Shown piece after piece: positions 6,699 to 15,439 of a DNA stretch of 64,000 bases; the stretch's first letter is position 1, and each line of letters begins with the position of its first letter. The DNA lies in contig NZ_CP029188.1 in the NCBI RefSeq assembly GCF_003097515.1, positions 5,810,531 through 5,874,530 on the forward strand, given 5' to 3'. The stretch comes from Streptomyces tirandamycinicus. GTDB lineage: Bacteria; Actinomycetota; Actinomycetes; Streptomycetales; Streptomycetaceae. A program made the translations under genes and the position numbers. The notes below the pieces were generated by a model. It had not been told where the DNA came from. It saw nothing but the letters and a program-made list of their open reading frames with translations, and ran no database searches.

Positions 6699-8962
6699 TG
6701 GGTACCGCGGCCGAGGCCCTCGTCACCACCGATCTGACCGTGGGCGGCATGACCTGCGCGGCCTGTGTGCGGCGCGTCGAGAAGCGCCTCGGCAGGCTCG
6801 ACGGCGTCACGGCGACCGTCAACCTGGCCACCGGCAGCGCCCGGGTGAGCCATCCGCGCGGGATCGAGCCCGCCGAACTGGTCGCCGCGGTCGAGGGCGC
6901 CGGCTACACGGCCGCACTCCCCGAACCGCCCGAGCGGCAGAAGGAGGCGGAGCGGGGGGAACCGGACGACGGGAGCGAGGGCACGCGGCAGGAACGCGAC
7001 CGCCTGGTGATCACCGCGCTCCTCTCGGTGCCGGTGCTCGCCCTGTCGATGGTGCCGGCCTGGCAGTTCCGCAACTGGCAGTGGCTGTGCTTCGCTCTCG
7101 CGGCGCCGGTCGCCCTGTGGGGCGCCTGGCCTTTCCACGTACGGGCGCTGCGCGGGCTGCGGCACTCCGCCGCCACCATGGACACCCTGGTGTCGCTGGG
7201 AGTGGTGGCGTCGTTCTCGTGGTCGGTGTACGCGCTCTTCCTGGGCGGCGCGGGGGAACCGGGCATGACCATGCCGTTCACCCTGCTGGCCGCGGCCCCG
7301 GACGGCGCGGCGCACCTGTACCTCGAAGCGGCCGTCGGGGTGCCGCTCTTCGTGATGGCGGGGCGGTTCCTCGAGGCGCGGGCCCGGCACGGAACCGGTG
7401 CGGCACTGCGGTCCCTGGCCCGGCTCGCCGTCAAGGAGGTCGCGGTACGCGACGACGAGGGGGAACGGCTGGTCCCCATCGAGGAGTTGCGGGCCGGACA
7501 GGTCTTCGTGGTGCGTCCCGGGGAGCGCGTCGCCACCGACGGCGAAGTGGTCGAGGGCAGTTCGGCGGTCGACCTGGCCCTCGTCACGGGGGAGGGCGAG
7601 CCGGTCGAGATCGGACCGGGATCGCCCGTGGTCGGCGGCGCGGTCAACGCGGGCGGCCTGCTGCTGGTACGGGCCACCGCGGTCGGCGCCGACACCCGGC
7701 TCGCCAGGATCACCCGCATGGTCACCGACGCCCAGGCCGGAAAGGCCAGGGCGCAGCGGCTGGCGGACTCGGTGTCGGGCGTGTTCGTGCCGGTCGTGCT
7801 CTCCCTCGCCGTCACCGCCCTCGGCTTCTGGCTCGGCGCGGGCGCCGACCCGCAGGCCGCGGTCACCGCGAGCGTGGCCGTCCTCGTCGTGGCCTGCCCC
7901 TGTGCGCTCGGGCTCGCGACCCCGACCGCGCTGATGGCGGCGACCGGCCGCGGAGCACAGCTGGGTGTCCTGGTCGGCGGGCCCCGCGCGCTGGAGGGCC
8001 TGCGGCACGTGGACACCGTCGTCCTGGACAAGACCGGCACCCTCACCACCGGGCACATGACCGTCGCCCGCCTCACGGCCGCCCCGGACGGGCCGGGGCG
8101 GGAGGAGGTGCTCCGGCTGGCCGGTGCCGTCGAACAGGGCTCGGAGCATCCACTGGGCCGGGCGGTCGTCTCGTACGCACGCAGGGCGGCGCCCGACCGG
8201 CCGCTCCCGGAGGTGAGCGACTTCACCGCCGTCGCCGGGCGGGGGGTCCGGGGCCGGGTCGACGGCCGCCTGGTCGAAGTCGTCGCGCCCGACGGGGAAC
8301 TGCCCGAGCCGCTGGCCGCGGCGCTGCGGGCGGCGGAGAACACCCCGCACACCCCCGTCCTGGTCCGCGTGGACGGAGTGCCCGCGGCGCTTGTCGAGGT
8401 CGGTGACGTGGTGCGGGCCGGCAGCTTCCGCGCCGTGGAGAGGCTGCGGCGGCTGGGCGTGGAACCGGTGCTCGCCACCGGTGACCGCGAGGCGCCCGCG
8501 CACAGCGTCGCGGCGGACCTGGGCATCGGGACCGTGCACGCCCGGTGCACCCCCGAGGACAAGGCCGCGCTCGTGCGGCGGCTGCGGGAGGACGGCAGAC
8601 GCGTCGCGGTGGTCGGCGACGGCATCAACGACGCCGCCGCGCTGGCCGGGGCGGACCTAGGGATCGCCATGGGAAGCGGCACCGATGTGGCGATCGGGGC
8701 GGCCGACGTGACCCTGGTACGGGGTGACATCGAGGCCCTCGCGGACGCCGTGCGGCTGGCCGGGCGCACCCTGCGAACGGTCCGGGCCAATCTGGTGTGG
8801 GCGTTCGGCTACAACGTCGTGACCGTGCCGCTCGCCCTGGTGGGGCTGCTCAACCCGATGCTCGCGGCGGTGGCCATGTCCGTGAGCTCGCTCCTCGTCG
8901 TCGGCAACAGCCTGCGTCTGCGCGCCTGGCAGCCGTCGACCGCGAAGGGCCGCCGGCGATGA
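6698..8962 (+). CDS. copA: Cu(I)-exporting P1B-type ATPase
   Basis: A 754-aa heavy-metal ATPase that pumps Cu(I) out of the cytoplasm. It has an N-terminal HMA domain with GGMTCAACVRRVEK (C20, C23), the TM6 CPC motif (C400-P-C402), and the phosphorylation site DKTGTLT (D444). The hinge GDGINDAAAL is also present. The last helices carry YN and MSVSSLLVVGN, the signature of Cu(I)-selective pumps. The actuator loop reads VTGEGEP rather than the usual TGES. Length is normal. It is the second gene of the CsoR-box operon, and its ATGA overlap couples it to the PCu(A)C-like gene. Confidence 0.95.
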   Translation: MGTAAEALVTTDLTVGGMTCAACVRRVEKRLGRLDGVTATVNLATGSARVSHPRGIEPAELVAAVEGAGYTAALPEPPERQKEAERGEPDDGSEGTRQERDRLVITALLSVPVLALSMVPAWQFRNWQWLCFALAAPVALWGAWPFHVRALRGLRHSAATMDTLVSLGVVASFSWSVYALFLGGAGEPGMTMPFTLLAAAPDGAAHLYLEAAVGVPLFVMAGRFLEARARHGTGAALRSLARLAVKEVAVRDDEGERLVPIEELRAGQVFVVRPGERVATDGEVVEGSSAVDLALVTGEGEPVEIGPGSPVVGGAVNAGGLLLVRATAVGADTRLARITRMVTDAQAGKARAQRLADSVSGVFVPVVLSLAVTALGFWLGAGADPQAAVTASVAVLVVACPCALGLATPTALMAATGRGAQLGVLVGGPRALEGLRHVDTVVLDKTGTLTTGHMTVARLTAAPDGPGREEVLRLAGAVEQGSEHPLGRAVVSYARRAAPDRPLPEVSDFTAVAGRGVRGRVDGRLVEVVAPDGELPEPLAAALRAAENTPHTPVLVRVDGVPAALVEVGDVVRAGSFRAVERLRRLGVEPVLATGDREAPAHSVAADLGIGTVHARCTPEDKAALVRRLREDGRRVAVVGDGINDAAALAGADLGIAMGSGTDVAIGAADVTLVRGDIEALADAVRLAGRTLRTVRANLVWAFGYNVVTVPLALVGLLNPMLAAVAMSVSSLLVVGNSLRLRAWQPSTAKGRRR

Positions 8963-9636
8963 CGGAGACGGCGAACACGGCGAACACGGCGAACGAGGCC
9001 ACCGTCACCGCGAACGAGACGGCGAACGAGACGGCGAACGAGACGGCGAACGAGACGGTGAAGGCGCGGAGGACGGAGAAGGCGGTGCAGGCAGAGAATG
9101 CGGTGCAGGCCGAGGGGCCGGTGCGCGAGGCGAAGACGGGGAAGCGGAACCGTCGGCTCGCCGATGCGCTGCCGGTCGTGCTGGCGCCGCTCGCCGCGTG
9201 CGCCGTCGCCCTGGGCGGCCTGACCACCTGGGTCGGCACCGGCCACGCGGGCACCCCGGCCCGGATCGACGTGGTGCCAGGCCGGGTGTACCTGCCGTAC
9301 GGGGACGGCCGGGAGACGGCGGCGTTCTTCGACATCGCCAACTCCGGCGGATCCGGGGACCGGTTGACCGGAGCCACCTCACCCTCCGCCCTGGGGGAGG
9401 TCACACTGACCCGTCATCGCGTCACCGGGGCCGGCGGGGCGTACCGGGACGAGGTGGCGTCGACGGCCGTTCCGGCCGGCGGTGAACTGTCCATGTCGCC
9501 GCACGGTGTGAGCCTCACCCTCCTGCCGAAGGAGCGGCTGCGGCCCGGCGACATCGTGCCGTTCACGCTGCGGTTCGAGCACGGTGGGCCGATCAGGACC
9601 GTCGCCGTGGTGGTACGCCCCACCTCCTCCTTCTGA
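8959..9636 (+). CDS. membrane-anchored PCu(A)C-like copper protein
   Basis: A 225-aa protein. Residues 1-55 are low-complexity and largely encoded by 9- and 12-bp repeats (ANTANEAT, NETANETANET). One membrane helix lies at about 73-97 and is followed by an exported domain of about 125 residues. That domain has the PCu(A)C/DUF461 pattern: RVYLPYGDGRETAAFFDIAN, VPAGGELSMSPHG, RLRPGDIVPFTLRFEHGG. The usual His/Met ligands are largely missing; only H153, and Met and His in LSMSPHG, remain. It overlaps copA by ATGA. A role in periplasmic copper handling is inferred from fold and operon. Confidence 0.78.
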   Translation: MTETANTANTANEATVTANETANETANETANETVKARRTEKAVQAENAVQAEGPVREAKTGKRNRRLADALPVVLAPLAACAVALGGLTTWVGTGHAGTPARIDVVPGRVYLPYGDGRETAAFFDIANSGGSGDRLTGATSPSALGEVTLTRHRVTGAGGAYRDEVASTAVPAGGELSMSPHGVSLTLLPKERLRPGDIVPFTLRFEHGGPIRTVAVVVRPTSSF

Positions 9637-9942
9637 CCTCCGAGACCCGTTCCCGGCGGGAGCGTTCGCTCCGGCCGGGGTCTTCCGCGCGGGCGCGCGC
9701 CGGTCCATCGCGCCGTCCGGGGGACCCGCGCTCGCGTGGTGGGCCGTACGGCGGGTGGGTCGATGCGCAGGCGCGGCGGTCTGCCCGGACGCCAACTCCC
9801 CGTGGTATTCGTCGTTGTGGACGGCCACCGCCTCCCGACCTCGACTGTGTCGTGGATCACATGGTCCGGTTTGAGTCGGTGACCGGGGTCAGGTGCGTAC
9901 CCATGCAGGACGACGATCGTCAGGATGCGAGGATGAGGCGCC
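9637..9942. other. gene-free gap before membrane gene
   Basis: About 305 bp without a credible gene. It should contain the promoter of the His/Met-rich membrane protein. GTACCCATG near 9897 is only a half-site for CsoR, so copper control is not visible here. Confidence 0.4.
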
Positions 9943-10728
9943 ATGACTGCCGGGTGGTGTTCTCGTACGGTACGGGCCGCGGTGTTCGCGGCCGTGTGCG
10001 TGCTGCTCGCCGCCCTCGGTCACGTCGTCATGTCCGGGGAGTCCGTACCGTCGTGGACGCTGGCCGGCGGGCTCGTCGCAACCGCCGGGCTGGGCTGGGG
10101 CCTGGCGGGGCGTGAGCGGGGACTGCTGCCGGTCGTGGCCGTGGTGGTCGCCGTGCAGACCGCGCTGCACACCGTGTTCTCCCTCGCGCAGTCCGGGACG
10201 GCCGCCGCCGGCCATGTCGCGCAGGCGGCCGCGTCCGCCGCGCGCGGTCACCACCACATGGGCTCCGGCGGTATGGGGCAGGCCCCTCCGGGCGCCCTCG
10301 ACGGTATGGCGACGAGCCATGGGCACGGCGCATATGTCGAGACCGCGGGGCATATGGCGTCGACGGGTATGCCGTCCGTGGGTCTGCCGTCCGCGGGCCA
10401 ACTGGCCGATACGGCCCACACCGTCCCCCTGCACCATCTGGATGTGCTGTCCGGGGACTCCTCCTCGTTGGGCATGTTCGCCGCCCATCTGCTGGCAGCA
10501 CTGCTCACGGGCCTGTGGCTCGCCCACGGCGAGCGGGCCGCGTTCCGCATCCTCCGCGCGGTCGCCGGCTGGCTGACCGCGCCGCTGCGGCTGCTGCTCG
10601 CGCTGCCGGCTCCGCCGCACCGTCCGCGGCTGCGCGGACGCCGCCGCCCTTCCCGCATGTCGCGGCTCCTCGCCCTGGTCTACGCGATCGTCTCCCGAGG
10701 GCCGCCCGTGGGGTCCGCTGCCGCCTGA
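9943..10728 (+). CDS. His/Met-rich integral membrane protein
   Basis: A 261-aa membrane protein with N-terminal helices (about residues 9-30, 38-56, 61-80). A long loop follows, rich in His and Met: SAARGHHHMGSGGMGQAPPG, then MATSHGHGAY, HMASTGMP and VPLHHLDVL. A last helix (FAAHLLAALLTGLWLAHGER) precedes an Arg-rich cytoplasmic tail. It looks like a paralogue of the 4740-5420 protein. ATG 9943 has a ribosome binding site in GGATGAGGCG. The His/Met motifs suggest Cu(I)/Cu(II) binding outside the membrane. Function beyond copper handling cannot be named. Confidence 0.78.
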   Translation: MTAGWCSRTVRAAVFAAVCVLLAALGHVVMSGESVPSWTLAGGLVATAGLGWGLAGRERGLLPVVAVVVAVQTALHTVFSLAQSGTAAAGHVAQAAASAARGHHHMGSGGMGQAPPGALDGMATSHGHGAYVETAGHMASTGMPSVGLPSAGQLADTAHTVPLHHLDVLSGDSSSLGMFAAHLLAALLTGLWLAHGERAAFRILRAVAGWLTAPLRLLLALPAPPHRPRLRGRRRPSRMSRLLALVYAIVSRGPPVGSAAA

Positions 10729-10900
10729 CGGCAGCCGGAATCCCGAGGCGGCCCGAGTCGCCCCTCGGGCACGGCCGTACACCGGTCCGTGCGGGGCACC
10801 TCCCGCCGGCGCCGGACGGCCGGACCCCCACACACCGGGTGGCGGACCGTGCGGCCTCGGGCCCCGGTCCCGGTCCCGGACGACCCGAGAAGGACACCAG

Positions 10901-11521
10901 GTGATCTCTTCCGCCCTGCCCGCCGACGGTGACGCCACGGCAAGGACGCCGTCGGCCGACGAGTCGATCACGTCCTGGGCGCTTGCCGCCCGTGCCGGTG
11001 ACGCCGACGCGGTGGAGCGCTTCGTCCGCGCCCTGCACCGCGACGTCCTGCGCTATGTCGCCCATCTGTGCGGCGATCCCCAGTCCGCCGACGACCTCGC
11101 ACAGGACACCTTCCTGCGCGCGCTCGGCAGCCTCCACCGCTTCGAGGGGCGGTCCTCGGCCCGCGCCTGGCTCCTGTCCATCGCCCGCCGCGCGGTGATC
11201 GACAGCTACCGGTACGCGGCCGCGCGGCCCAGACTGCACGACGTACCGGACTGGCAACTCGCGGTCGAACTCGCCCAGCCGGGCGACCTGCCCGGCTTCG
11301 ACGAGGGCGTCGCGCTGCTCGAACTGCTGGCGGGCCTGCCGCGGGAGCGGCGGGAGGCGTTCGTCCTCACCCAGATGCTCGGGCTGCCCTACGCGGAGGC
11401 GGCCGAACTCAGCGACTGCCCGGTCGGAACGGTGCGTTCCCGTGTGGCCCGCGCCCGGGCGACGCTCATGGAGCTGCTGACCGAAGCGGAGGACCAGGCC
11501 GCGCCGGTACTGGCGGCCTGA
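10901..11521 (+). CDS. ECF RNA polymerase sigma factor
   Basis: A 206-aa sigma-70 family protein of the short ECF type. Region 2 is visible in HLCGDPQSADDLAQDTFLRA, RSSARAWLLSIARR and AVIDSYR. Region 4 is visible in LPRERREAFVLTQMLGLPYA and GTVRSRVARARATLMELL. GTG 10901 has AGAAGGA upstream. No anti-sigma factor gene is adjacent. It sits between copper genes and a metallophore-type ABC operon, both on the same strand, and may drive one of them. SigC of Mycobacterium tuberculosis is an ECF factor linked to copper acquisition; whether this is an orthologue is unknown. Confidence 0.9.
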   Translation: MISSALPADGDATARTPSADESITSWALAARAGDADAVERFVRALHRDVLRYVAHLCGDPQSADDLAQDTFLRALGSLHRFEGRSSARAWLLSIARRAVIDSYRYAAARPRLHDVPDWQLAVELAQPGDLPGFDEGVALLELLAGLPRERREAFVLTQMLGLPYAEAAELSDCPVGTVRSRVARARATLMELLTEAEDQAAPVLAA

Positions 11522-11537
11522 ACCGGCCGGGTGCCGG

Positions 11538-11712
11538 CCCGGGCCCCCGGCGGGGCGTGCCGGCACCCCGTTCCCGACCCGGGCCCTCGGCGGGGCGTGC
11601 CGGCACCCGTTCCCGACCGGCGCCGGGCCCGGCGCGCGCCGCACCCCCCCGCGGGGGACCGCGAGTGAACCCTGCTGAGCGCGGCTGAGCGCGGCTGAGC
11701 GCGGCTGAGCGC
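11538..11712. repeat. 40-bp duplication and 10-bp tandem repeats
   Basis: A segment of about 40 bp ending CCGTTCCCGACC is repeated once in tandem (11538-11620) with two differences. Farther on, GCGGCTGAGC is repeated at 11681-11712. No gene is seen in this 336-bp gap. Confidence 0.75.
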
Positions 11713-11766
11713 GCGTGGGACGCGGCTCCCCGGCGTGTGCCGCGTACGAGCGGCGACGCCGATTCA

Positions 11767-11792
11767 GGGTGCCGGGAACTCACCCGGCACCC
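11767..11792. promoter_or_regulatory. 10-bp-stem hairpin in ABC operon leader
   Basis: GGGTGCCGGG and CCCGGCACCC form a perfect stem with a 6-nt loop, 66 bp before the substrate-binding protein gene. It may be an operator, an attenuator or the sigma gene's terminator. It lacks the conserved elements of a cobalamin riboswitch. Confidence 0.5.
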
Positions 11793-11857
11793 GCCGCGAC
11801 TAGTGGACCGGGTGACGGAGCTTCATCCCCTGTGTCAAGTGAACTCTGGAGACTTTC

Positions 11858-12922
11858 ATGCGTGCTCGTGTGTGGTGTGGTACGACGGTCGCGGTGCTCG
11901 GCCTGCTCGCGGCCGGTTGCGGTGGCGGGAAGGACTCCGAGGACAAGGGCACGGAGAAGTCCGCGGCCTCCGGCGGCTTCCCGGTGACCGTCACCGACTG
12001 CATGGGCGCCGAAACCGCCTTCACCGAGGCCCCGCAGAAGATCGTCACCAGCAACGCCTCCAGCCTGGAGATCCTGCTCCGCCTGGGCGCGGGCGACAAG
12101 GTGATCGGCACCGGGTTCCCGCCCGCCGAGGGCGCGCTGCCCGCCGAACTGGACGCCCGGGCACAGAAGGTCGAGGTGCTCAGCCAGACGGTCATACCGA
12201 AGGAGAAGCTCCTCGGCTCCGGCGCCGACCTGTACATCGACACCTTCGCCTCGATGGCCGGCATGGGCGGCGGCATGGGCGACGCGCCGACCGAGGAGGA
12301 GTTCAAGGCCGCCGGGATCAAGCACGTCTACCTCAAGTCCACGGCGTGCGCCCCGATGAGCAAGGGCCCGTCGAAGGACCTGTCCGCGGTCCAGGACGAC
12401 ATCACCTCCCTCGGAGCCGTCACCGGCACGAGCGCGAAGGCCCGGGAACTCGTCGCCGGGATGAAGGAGAAGGTCGACGGCGTACAGAAGGCGATCGGAG
12501 GGACCGCGGAGGACGCCCGGCCGACGTACTTCTTCTTCGACTTCGACGCGGGCACCAAGCAGCCGATCGCCGTGTGCAACCGCCAGGTCGCCAACGCGGT
12601 GATCACCCTGGCGGGCGCCCGCAACGTGTTCGCCGACTGCGACGGCGACTTCAAGCAGGTCAGCTGGGAGGACGTGGTGTCCAGGAACCCGGACTGGATC
12701 CAGCTCGGCGTACGCGACCGGGGCAGCGAGGCCGCCGACGAGAAGGCGTTCGACGAGGCGCAGAAGTGGCTCGAGGGCAACCCCGCCACCAAGGGCCTGA
12801 AGGCCGTGAAGGACGGCAGGTTCCTGCGCATCGGCTCCGAGCGCACCACCATCGCGGGCGTGGAGAACGCCACCACGGTCCAGGACATCGCCCGGGCCGT
12901 CCACCCCGACAAGGTCAAGTAG
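11858..12922 (+). CDS. FecB/BtuF-type metal-chelate binding lipoprotein
   Basis: A 354-aa periplasmic-binding lipoprotein. The signal peptide ends in LLAAGC with the lipidated cysteine at C21. The mature part is a two-lobed helical-backbone binding protein (PF01497): VTVTDCMGAETAFTEAPQKI, SNASSLEILLRLGAGDKVIG, then a helix-rich C-lobe ending IARAVHP. A Met/Gly-rich stretch, SMAGMGGGMGD, near residue 130 is unusual. It is followed by permease and ATPase genes. The family binds ferric siderophores, cobalamin or other metal chelates. Next to copper and isocyanide genes, a copper-metallophore ligand is possible; cobalamin is the main alternative. Confidence 0.85.
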   Translation: MRARVWCGTTVAVLGLLAAGCGGGKDSEDKGTEKSAASGGFPVTVTDCMGAETAFTEAPQKIVTSNASSLEILLRLGAGDKVIGTGFPPAEGALPAELDARAQKVEVLSQTVIPKEKLLGSGADLYIDTFASMAGMGGGMGDAPTEEEFKAAGIKHVYLKSTACAPMSKGPSKDLSAVQDDITSLGAVTGTSAKARELVAGMKEKVDGVQKAIGGTAEDARPTYFFFDFDAGTKQPIAVCNRQVANAVITLAGARNVFADCDGDFKQVSWEDVVSRNPDWIQLGVRDRGSEAADEKAFDEAQKWLEGNPATKGLKAVKDGRFLRIGSERTTIAGVENATTVQDIARAVHPDKVK

Positions 12923-12924
12923 CC

Positions 12925-14007
12925 GTGCTGGACACGCTGTCCGCGCCCCGCCGCGAGAAGGCGAAGACGCCCGGCGAGGCGCGGACCGTACCCGCCGGGA
13001 TGATCGCCCTCGTCCTCGGCGCGGCACTGCTGGCCGCCCTGACGGCGGCGGTCTCCTGGGGCTCCACGTCCATCCCGCCCGCGGAGGTGTGGAGCGTGGT
13101 GGGCAGACGGCTGACCGGCGAGCCGCCGCGGCCCGGCACCGACGACCTGATCGTGTGGCAGCTGCGGGTACCCCGGGCGCTGCTCGCCGCGCTCGTCGGC
13201 GCCGGACTCGGCCTCGTCGGGACGGCCGTGCAGGCGCTCGTCCGCAACCCGCTGGCCGACCCGTACCTGCTGGGCATCTCCAACGGGGCCTCGCTGGGCG
13301 CCGTCGCCGCGATCGTGCTGGGCCTCGGCGCCGGCGGCGCGCTGGGACTCGGGCTGTCCGGTGCCGCGTTCCTCGGCGCACTGGGCACGTTCGCCCTGGT
13401 GTGGACGGTGGCCCGGCGAGGCGGCGGGTTCGCGCCGCTGCGGCTGGTGCTGGCCGGTGTGGCGATCGGGCAGTTCCTGTCCGGCTTCACCAGCTACCTG
13501 GTGCTGCAGACCGGCGACGAACAGCAGACCCACAGCGTGCTGTTCTGGCTCATGGGCAGCCTGAGCGGCGCGAGCTGGCCGGTGCTCGCGGTGCCCGCCG
13601 CCGCGGTGCCCGCCGCGCTGCTCTGGCTCCACGCGCGCGGCCGCGGACTCAACGCCCTGCTGATGGGCGACGAGACGGCCGCCGGACTCGGCGTCGACGT
13701 CACCAGACTGCGCCGCGAGCTGTTCACGGTGACGAGCGTGCTGACCGGGGTGCTGGTCGCCGTGTCCGGCGCCATCGCCTTCGTCGCCCTGATGGTGCCG
13801 CACGCCTGCCGTCTGGTCGTCGGCGGCGACCACCGCCGGCTGCTGCCGGTCTCCGCCCTCTTCGGTGCGCTGCTGCTGGTGGTGGTGGACATCGTGTGCC
13901 GGACGGCGATGGACACCCAGGAGCTGCCGGTCGGTGTGGTGACCTCGCTGATCGGGGCGCCCGCACTGCTGTATCTGCTGGACCGGCGGCTGGGGAGCGG
14001 CAGTTGA
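12925..14007 (+). CDS. FecCD/BtuC-type ABC permease
   Basis: A 360-aa permease with about ten membrane helices of the FecCD family (PF01032). Characteristic segments are LRVPRALLAALVGAGLGLVG, RNPLADPYLLGISNGASLGA and the ATPase-contact loop LGVDVTRLR. Another is GAIAFVALMVPHACRLVVGG near the C-terminus. GTG 12925 begins two bases after the binding-protein stop. It overlaps the ATPase gene by 4 bp. Only one permease gene is present, so it probably forms a homodimer. It transports whatever chelate the upstream lipoprotein binds. Confidence 0.9.
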   Translation: MLDTLSAPRREKAKTPGEARTVPAGMIALVLGAALLAALTAAVSWGSTSIPPAEVWSVVGRRLTGEPPRPGTDDLIVWQLRVPRALLAALVGAGLGLVGTAVQALVRNPLADPYLLGISNGASLGAVAAIVLGLGAGGALGLGLSGAAFLGALGTFALVWTVARRGGGFAPLRLVLAGVAIGQFLSGFTSYLVLQTGDEQQTHSVLFWLMGSLSGASWPVLAVPAAAVPAALLWLHARGRGLNALLMGDETAAGLGVDVTRLRRELFTVTSVLTGVLVAVSGAIAFVALMVPHACRLVVGGDHRRLLPVSALFGALLLVVVDIVCRTAMDTQELPVGVVTSLIGAPALLYLLDRRLGSGS

Positions 14008-14819
14008 GGATCGACATCGAGGACCTGCACGTCGCCTACGCGGGCCGTACGGTCGTCTCCGGCGCCCGGCTGGTCGCGGCCGAGGGGGAGATCACCGGCC
14101 TGGTCGGCCCGAACGGCAGCGGGAAGTCCACCCTCCTGCGCACCGTCTACCGGCATCTGCGCCCCGTCGCGGGCCGCGTCCTGCTGGCCGGGTCCGACAT
14201 CCGTGAGCTGTCCCCGGCCCGCTCGGCACGCCATGTCGCGGCGCTGCCGCAGGAGCGCGGCAGCGAGTTCGAGCTGACGGTACGGGAGGTGGTGGCGATG
14301 GGGCGTACACCGTACAAGCGGGCGTTCACCGGGGACGACGCCGCCGACCGGGACATCGTCGCCCGCGCCCTGGCGGACGTCGGCATGGCGGACGCGGCCG
14401 GACGGCGCTTCACCGCCCTGTCCGGGGGCGAGCGGCAACGGGTGCTGCTGGCACGGGCGTTCGCCCAGGACCCGGACGTCCTGGTGCTCGACGAGCCGAC
14501 CAACCACCTCGACGTCCGGCACCAGGTGGAACTGCTCGCCCTCCTCCGGGCGCAGCGCCGCACCACCCTGGTGTCGCTGCACGACCTCAACGCCGCCGCC
14601 TCCGTGTGCGACCGGCTGCACGTGCTGCACGCCGGGACCGTCGTCGCGTCGGGGCCGCCGCGCGAGGTGATCACACCCGGGCTGATGGCGGAGGTGTTCG
14701 GCGTCCGGGCCGCCGTGGTCGACCACCCCCTGACCGGCGACCCGCTCATCGCCTTCGACCACCGGGCACCCGCCGGCGACGGCACGGCCCCCGCACTGGA
14801 GGCCAACACGGCCGGATGA
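14004..14819 (+). CDS. FepC/BtuD-type ABC ATPase
   Basis: A 271-aa ATP-binding subunit. Walker A is GPNGSGKST, the Q-loop is LPQERG, the signature is LSGGERQRV, Walker B is VLVLDEP and the switch is SLHD. The start is TTG at 14004, which overlaps the permease TGA (TTGA) and has GGGGAG upstream. It powers the metal-chelate importer. A perfect terminator follows, closing the three-gene operon. Confidence 0.92.
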   Translation: MRIDIEDLHVAYAGRTVVSGARLVAAEGEITGLVGPNGSGKSTLLRTVYRHLRPVAGRVLLAGSDIRELSPARSARHVAALPQERGSEFELTVREVVAMGRTPYKRAFTGDDAADRDIVARALADVGMADAAGRRFTALSGGERQRVLLARAFAQDPDVLVLDEPTNHLDVRHQVELLALLRAQRRTTLVSLHDLNAAASVCDRLHVLHAGTVVASGPPREVITPGLMAEVFGVRAAVVDHPLTGDPLIAFDHRAPAGDGTAPALEANTAG

Positions 14820-14933
14820 CGGCGAGCGGGGCGGCGGGGGAGGGGGAGGGGCGACCGGGGCCCCGGGGCCGGACGCGGTGCGGCGCGAGCCGGGTCGCAC
14901 GGCAGGGAGCGGGACGCACGGGACGGGCCGCAC

Positions 14934-14980
14934 GGCAGGGGCGGGACGGCCGGGGAACGCCCGGCCGTCCCGCCCCTGCC
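14934..14980. terminator. bidirectional terminator, 21-bp stem
   Basis: A perfect 21-bp inverted repeat (arms 14934-14954 and 14960-14980) with loop GAACG. It lies between the ABC ATPase gene and convergent copZ, so it can end both transcripts. Confidence 0.92.
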
Positions 14981-15000
14981 CCGTGGGCCGGGTGCGGGGA

Positions 15001-15216
15001 TCAGGCGGGCACCGGATCACCGATCTCGTATCCGGCCTCGACGATGGCGGCCCGCAGCCGCTCGTCGTCGAGGCCGGTGCCGTGCACGGTGACGGTGTTC
15101 GCGGCCAGATCGACCACGACCTCGCTCACACCGTCCACTTCGCGGATCTCCTCGGTGATGCTCGCCACGCAGTGCCCGCAGCTCATACCGGTGACGTTGT
15201 AGTGCTTCCGGGTCAT
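15001..15216 (-). CDS. copZ: CopZ-type copper chaperone
   Basis: A 71-aa HMA-domain protein that carries Cu(I) in the cytoplasm to CopA or CsoR. The metal site is GMSCGHCVASI with its CxxC at residues 13 and 16. The beta-alpha-beta-beta-alpha-beta pattern fills the whole chain (VVVDLAANTVTVHG, LRAAIVEAGYEIG). ATG 15216 has GAGGAG about 8 nt upstream; longer N-terminal starts are unlikely. It is divergent from the MFS gene of the isocyanide cluster, which ties that cluster physically to copper genes. Confidence 0.93.
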   Translation of the reverse strand: MTRKHYNVTGMSCGHCVASITEEIREVDGVSEVVVDLAANTVTVHGTGLDDERLRAAIVEAGYEIGDPVPA

Positions 15217-15233
15217 GGGACCACTCCTCGAAT

Positions 15234-15255
15234 GCCGGTGAACGCTCTCACCGGC
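15234..15255. promoter_or_regulatory. inverted repeat upstream of copZ
   Basis: GCCGGTGA-N6-TCACCGGC is perfect and starts 18 bp upstream of the copZ start codon. It could be an operator or a leader hairpin. It does not match the CsoR TACCC/GGGTA pattern. Confidence 0.45.
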
Positions 15256-15439
15256 GTACGGATACACGGGGACGGATGTTCAGCGCCCCGGTGAGAGAGG
15301 CCCTCACCCGGCACGGGCACACCACCCGTCTTCGGCTGTCACCCCAGTCGTCGGCCGGGAGCACCGCCGGGTTCCCGGCCCCGGGTGTGACGCGTGGGCC
15401 CCCCTTCTCCCGGCCGCAACATCCGTACCTCCGGACACG

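Noticed and set aside
6539..8539. Open frame antisense to copA
   Set aside because: CopA motifs are complete on the + strand. The antisense product is His/Arg/Gly-rich without structure.
11700..11857. Possible cobalamin riboswitch before the metal-chelate importer
   Set aside because: There is a hairpin, but none of the conserved B12-box elements seen in the metE leader. The importer cannot be tied to cobalamin this way.
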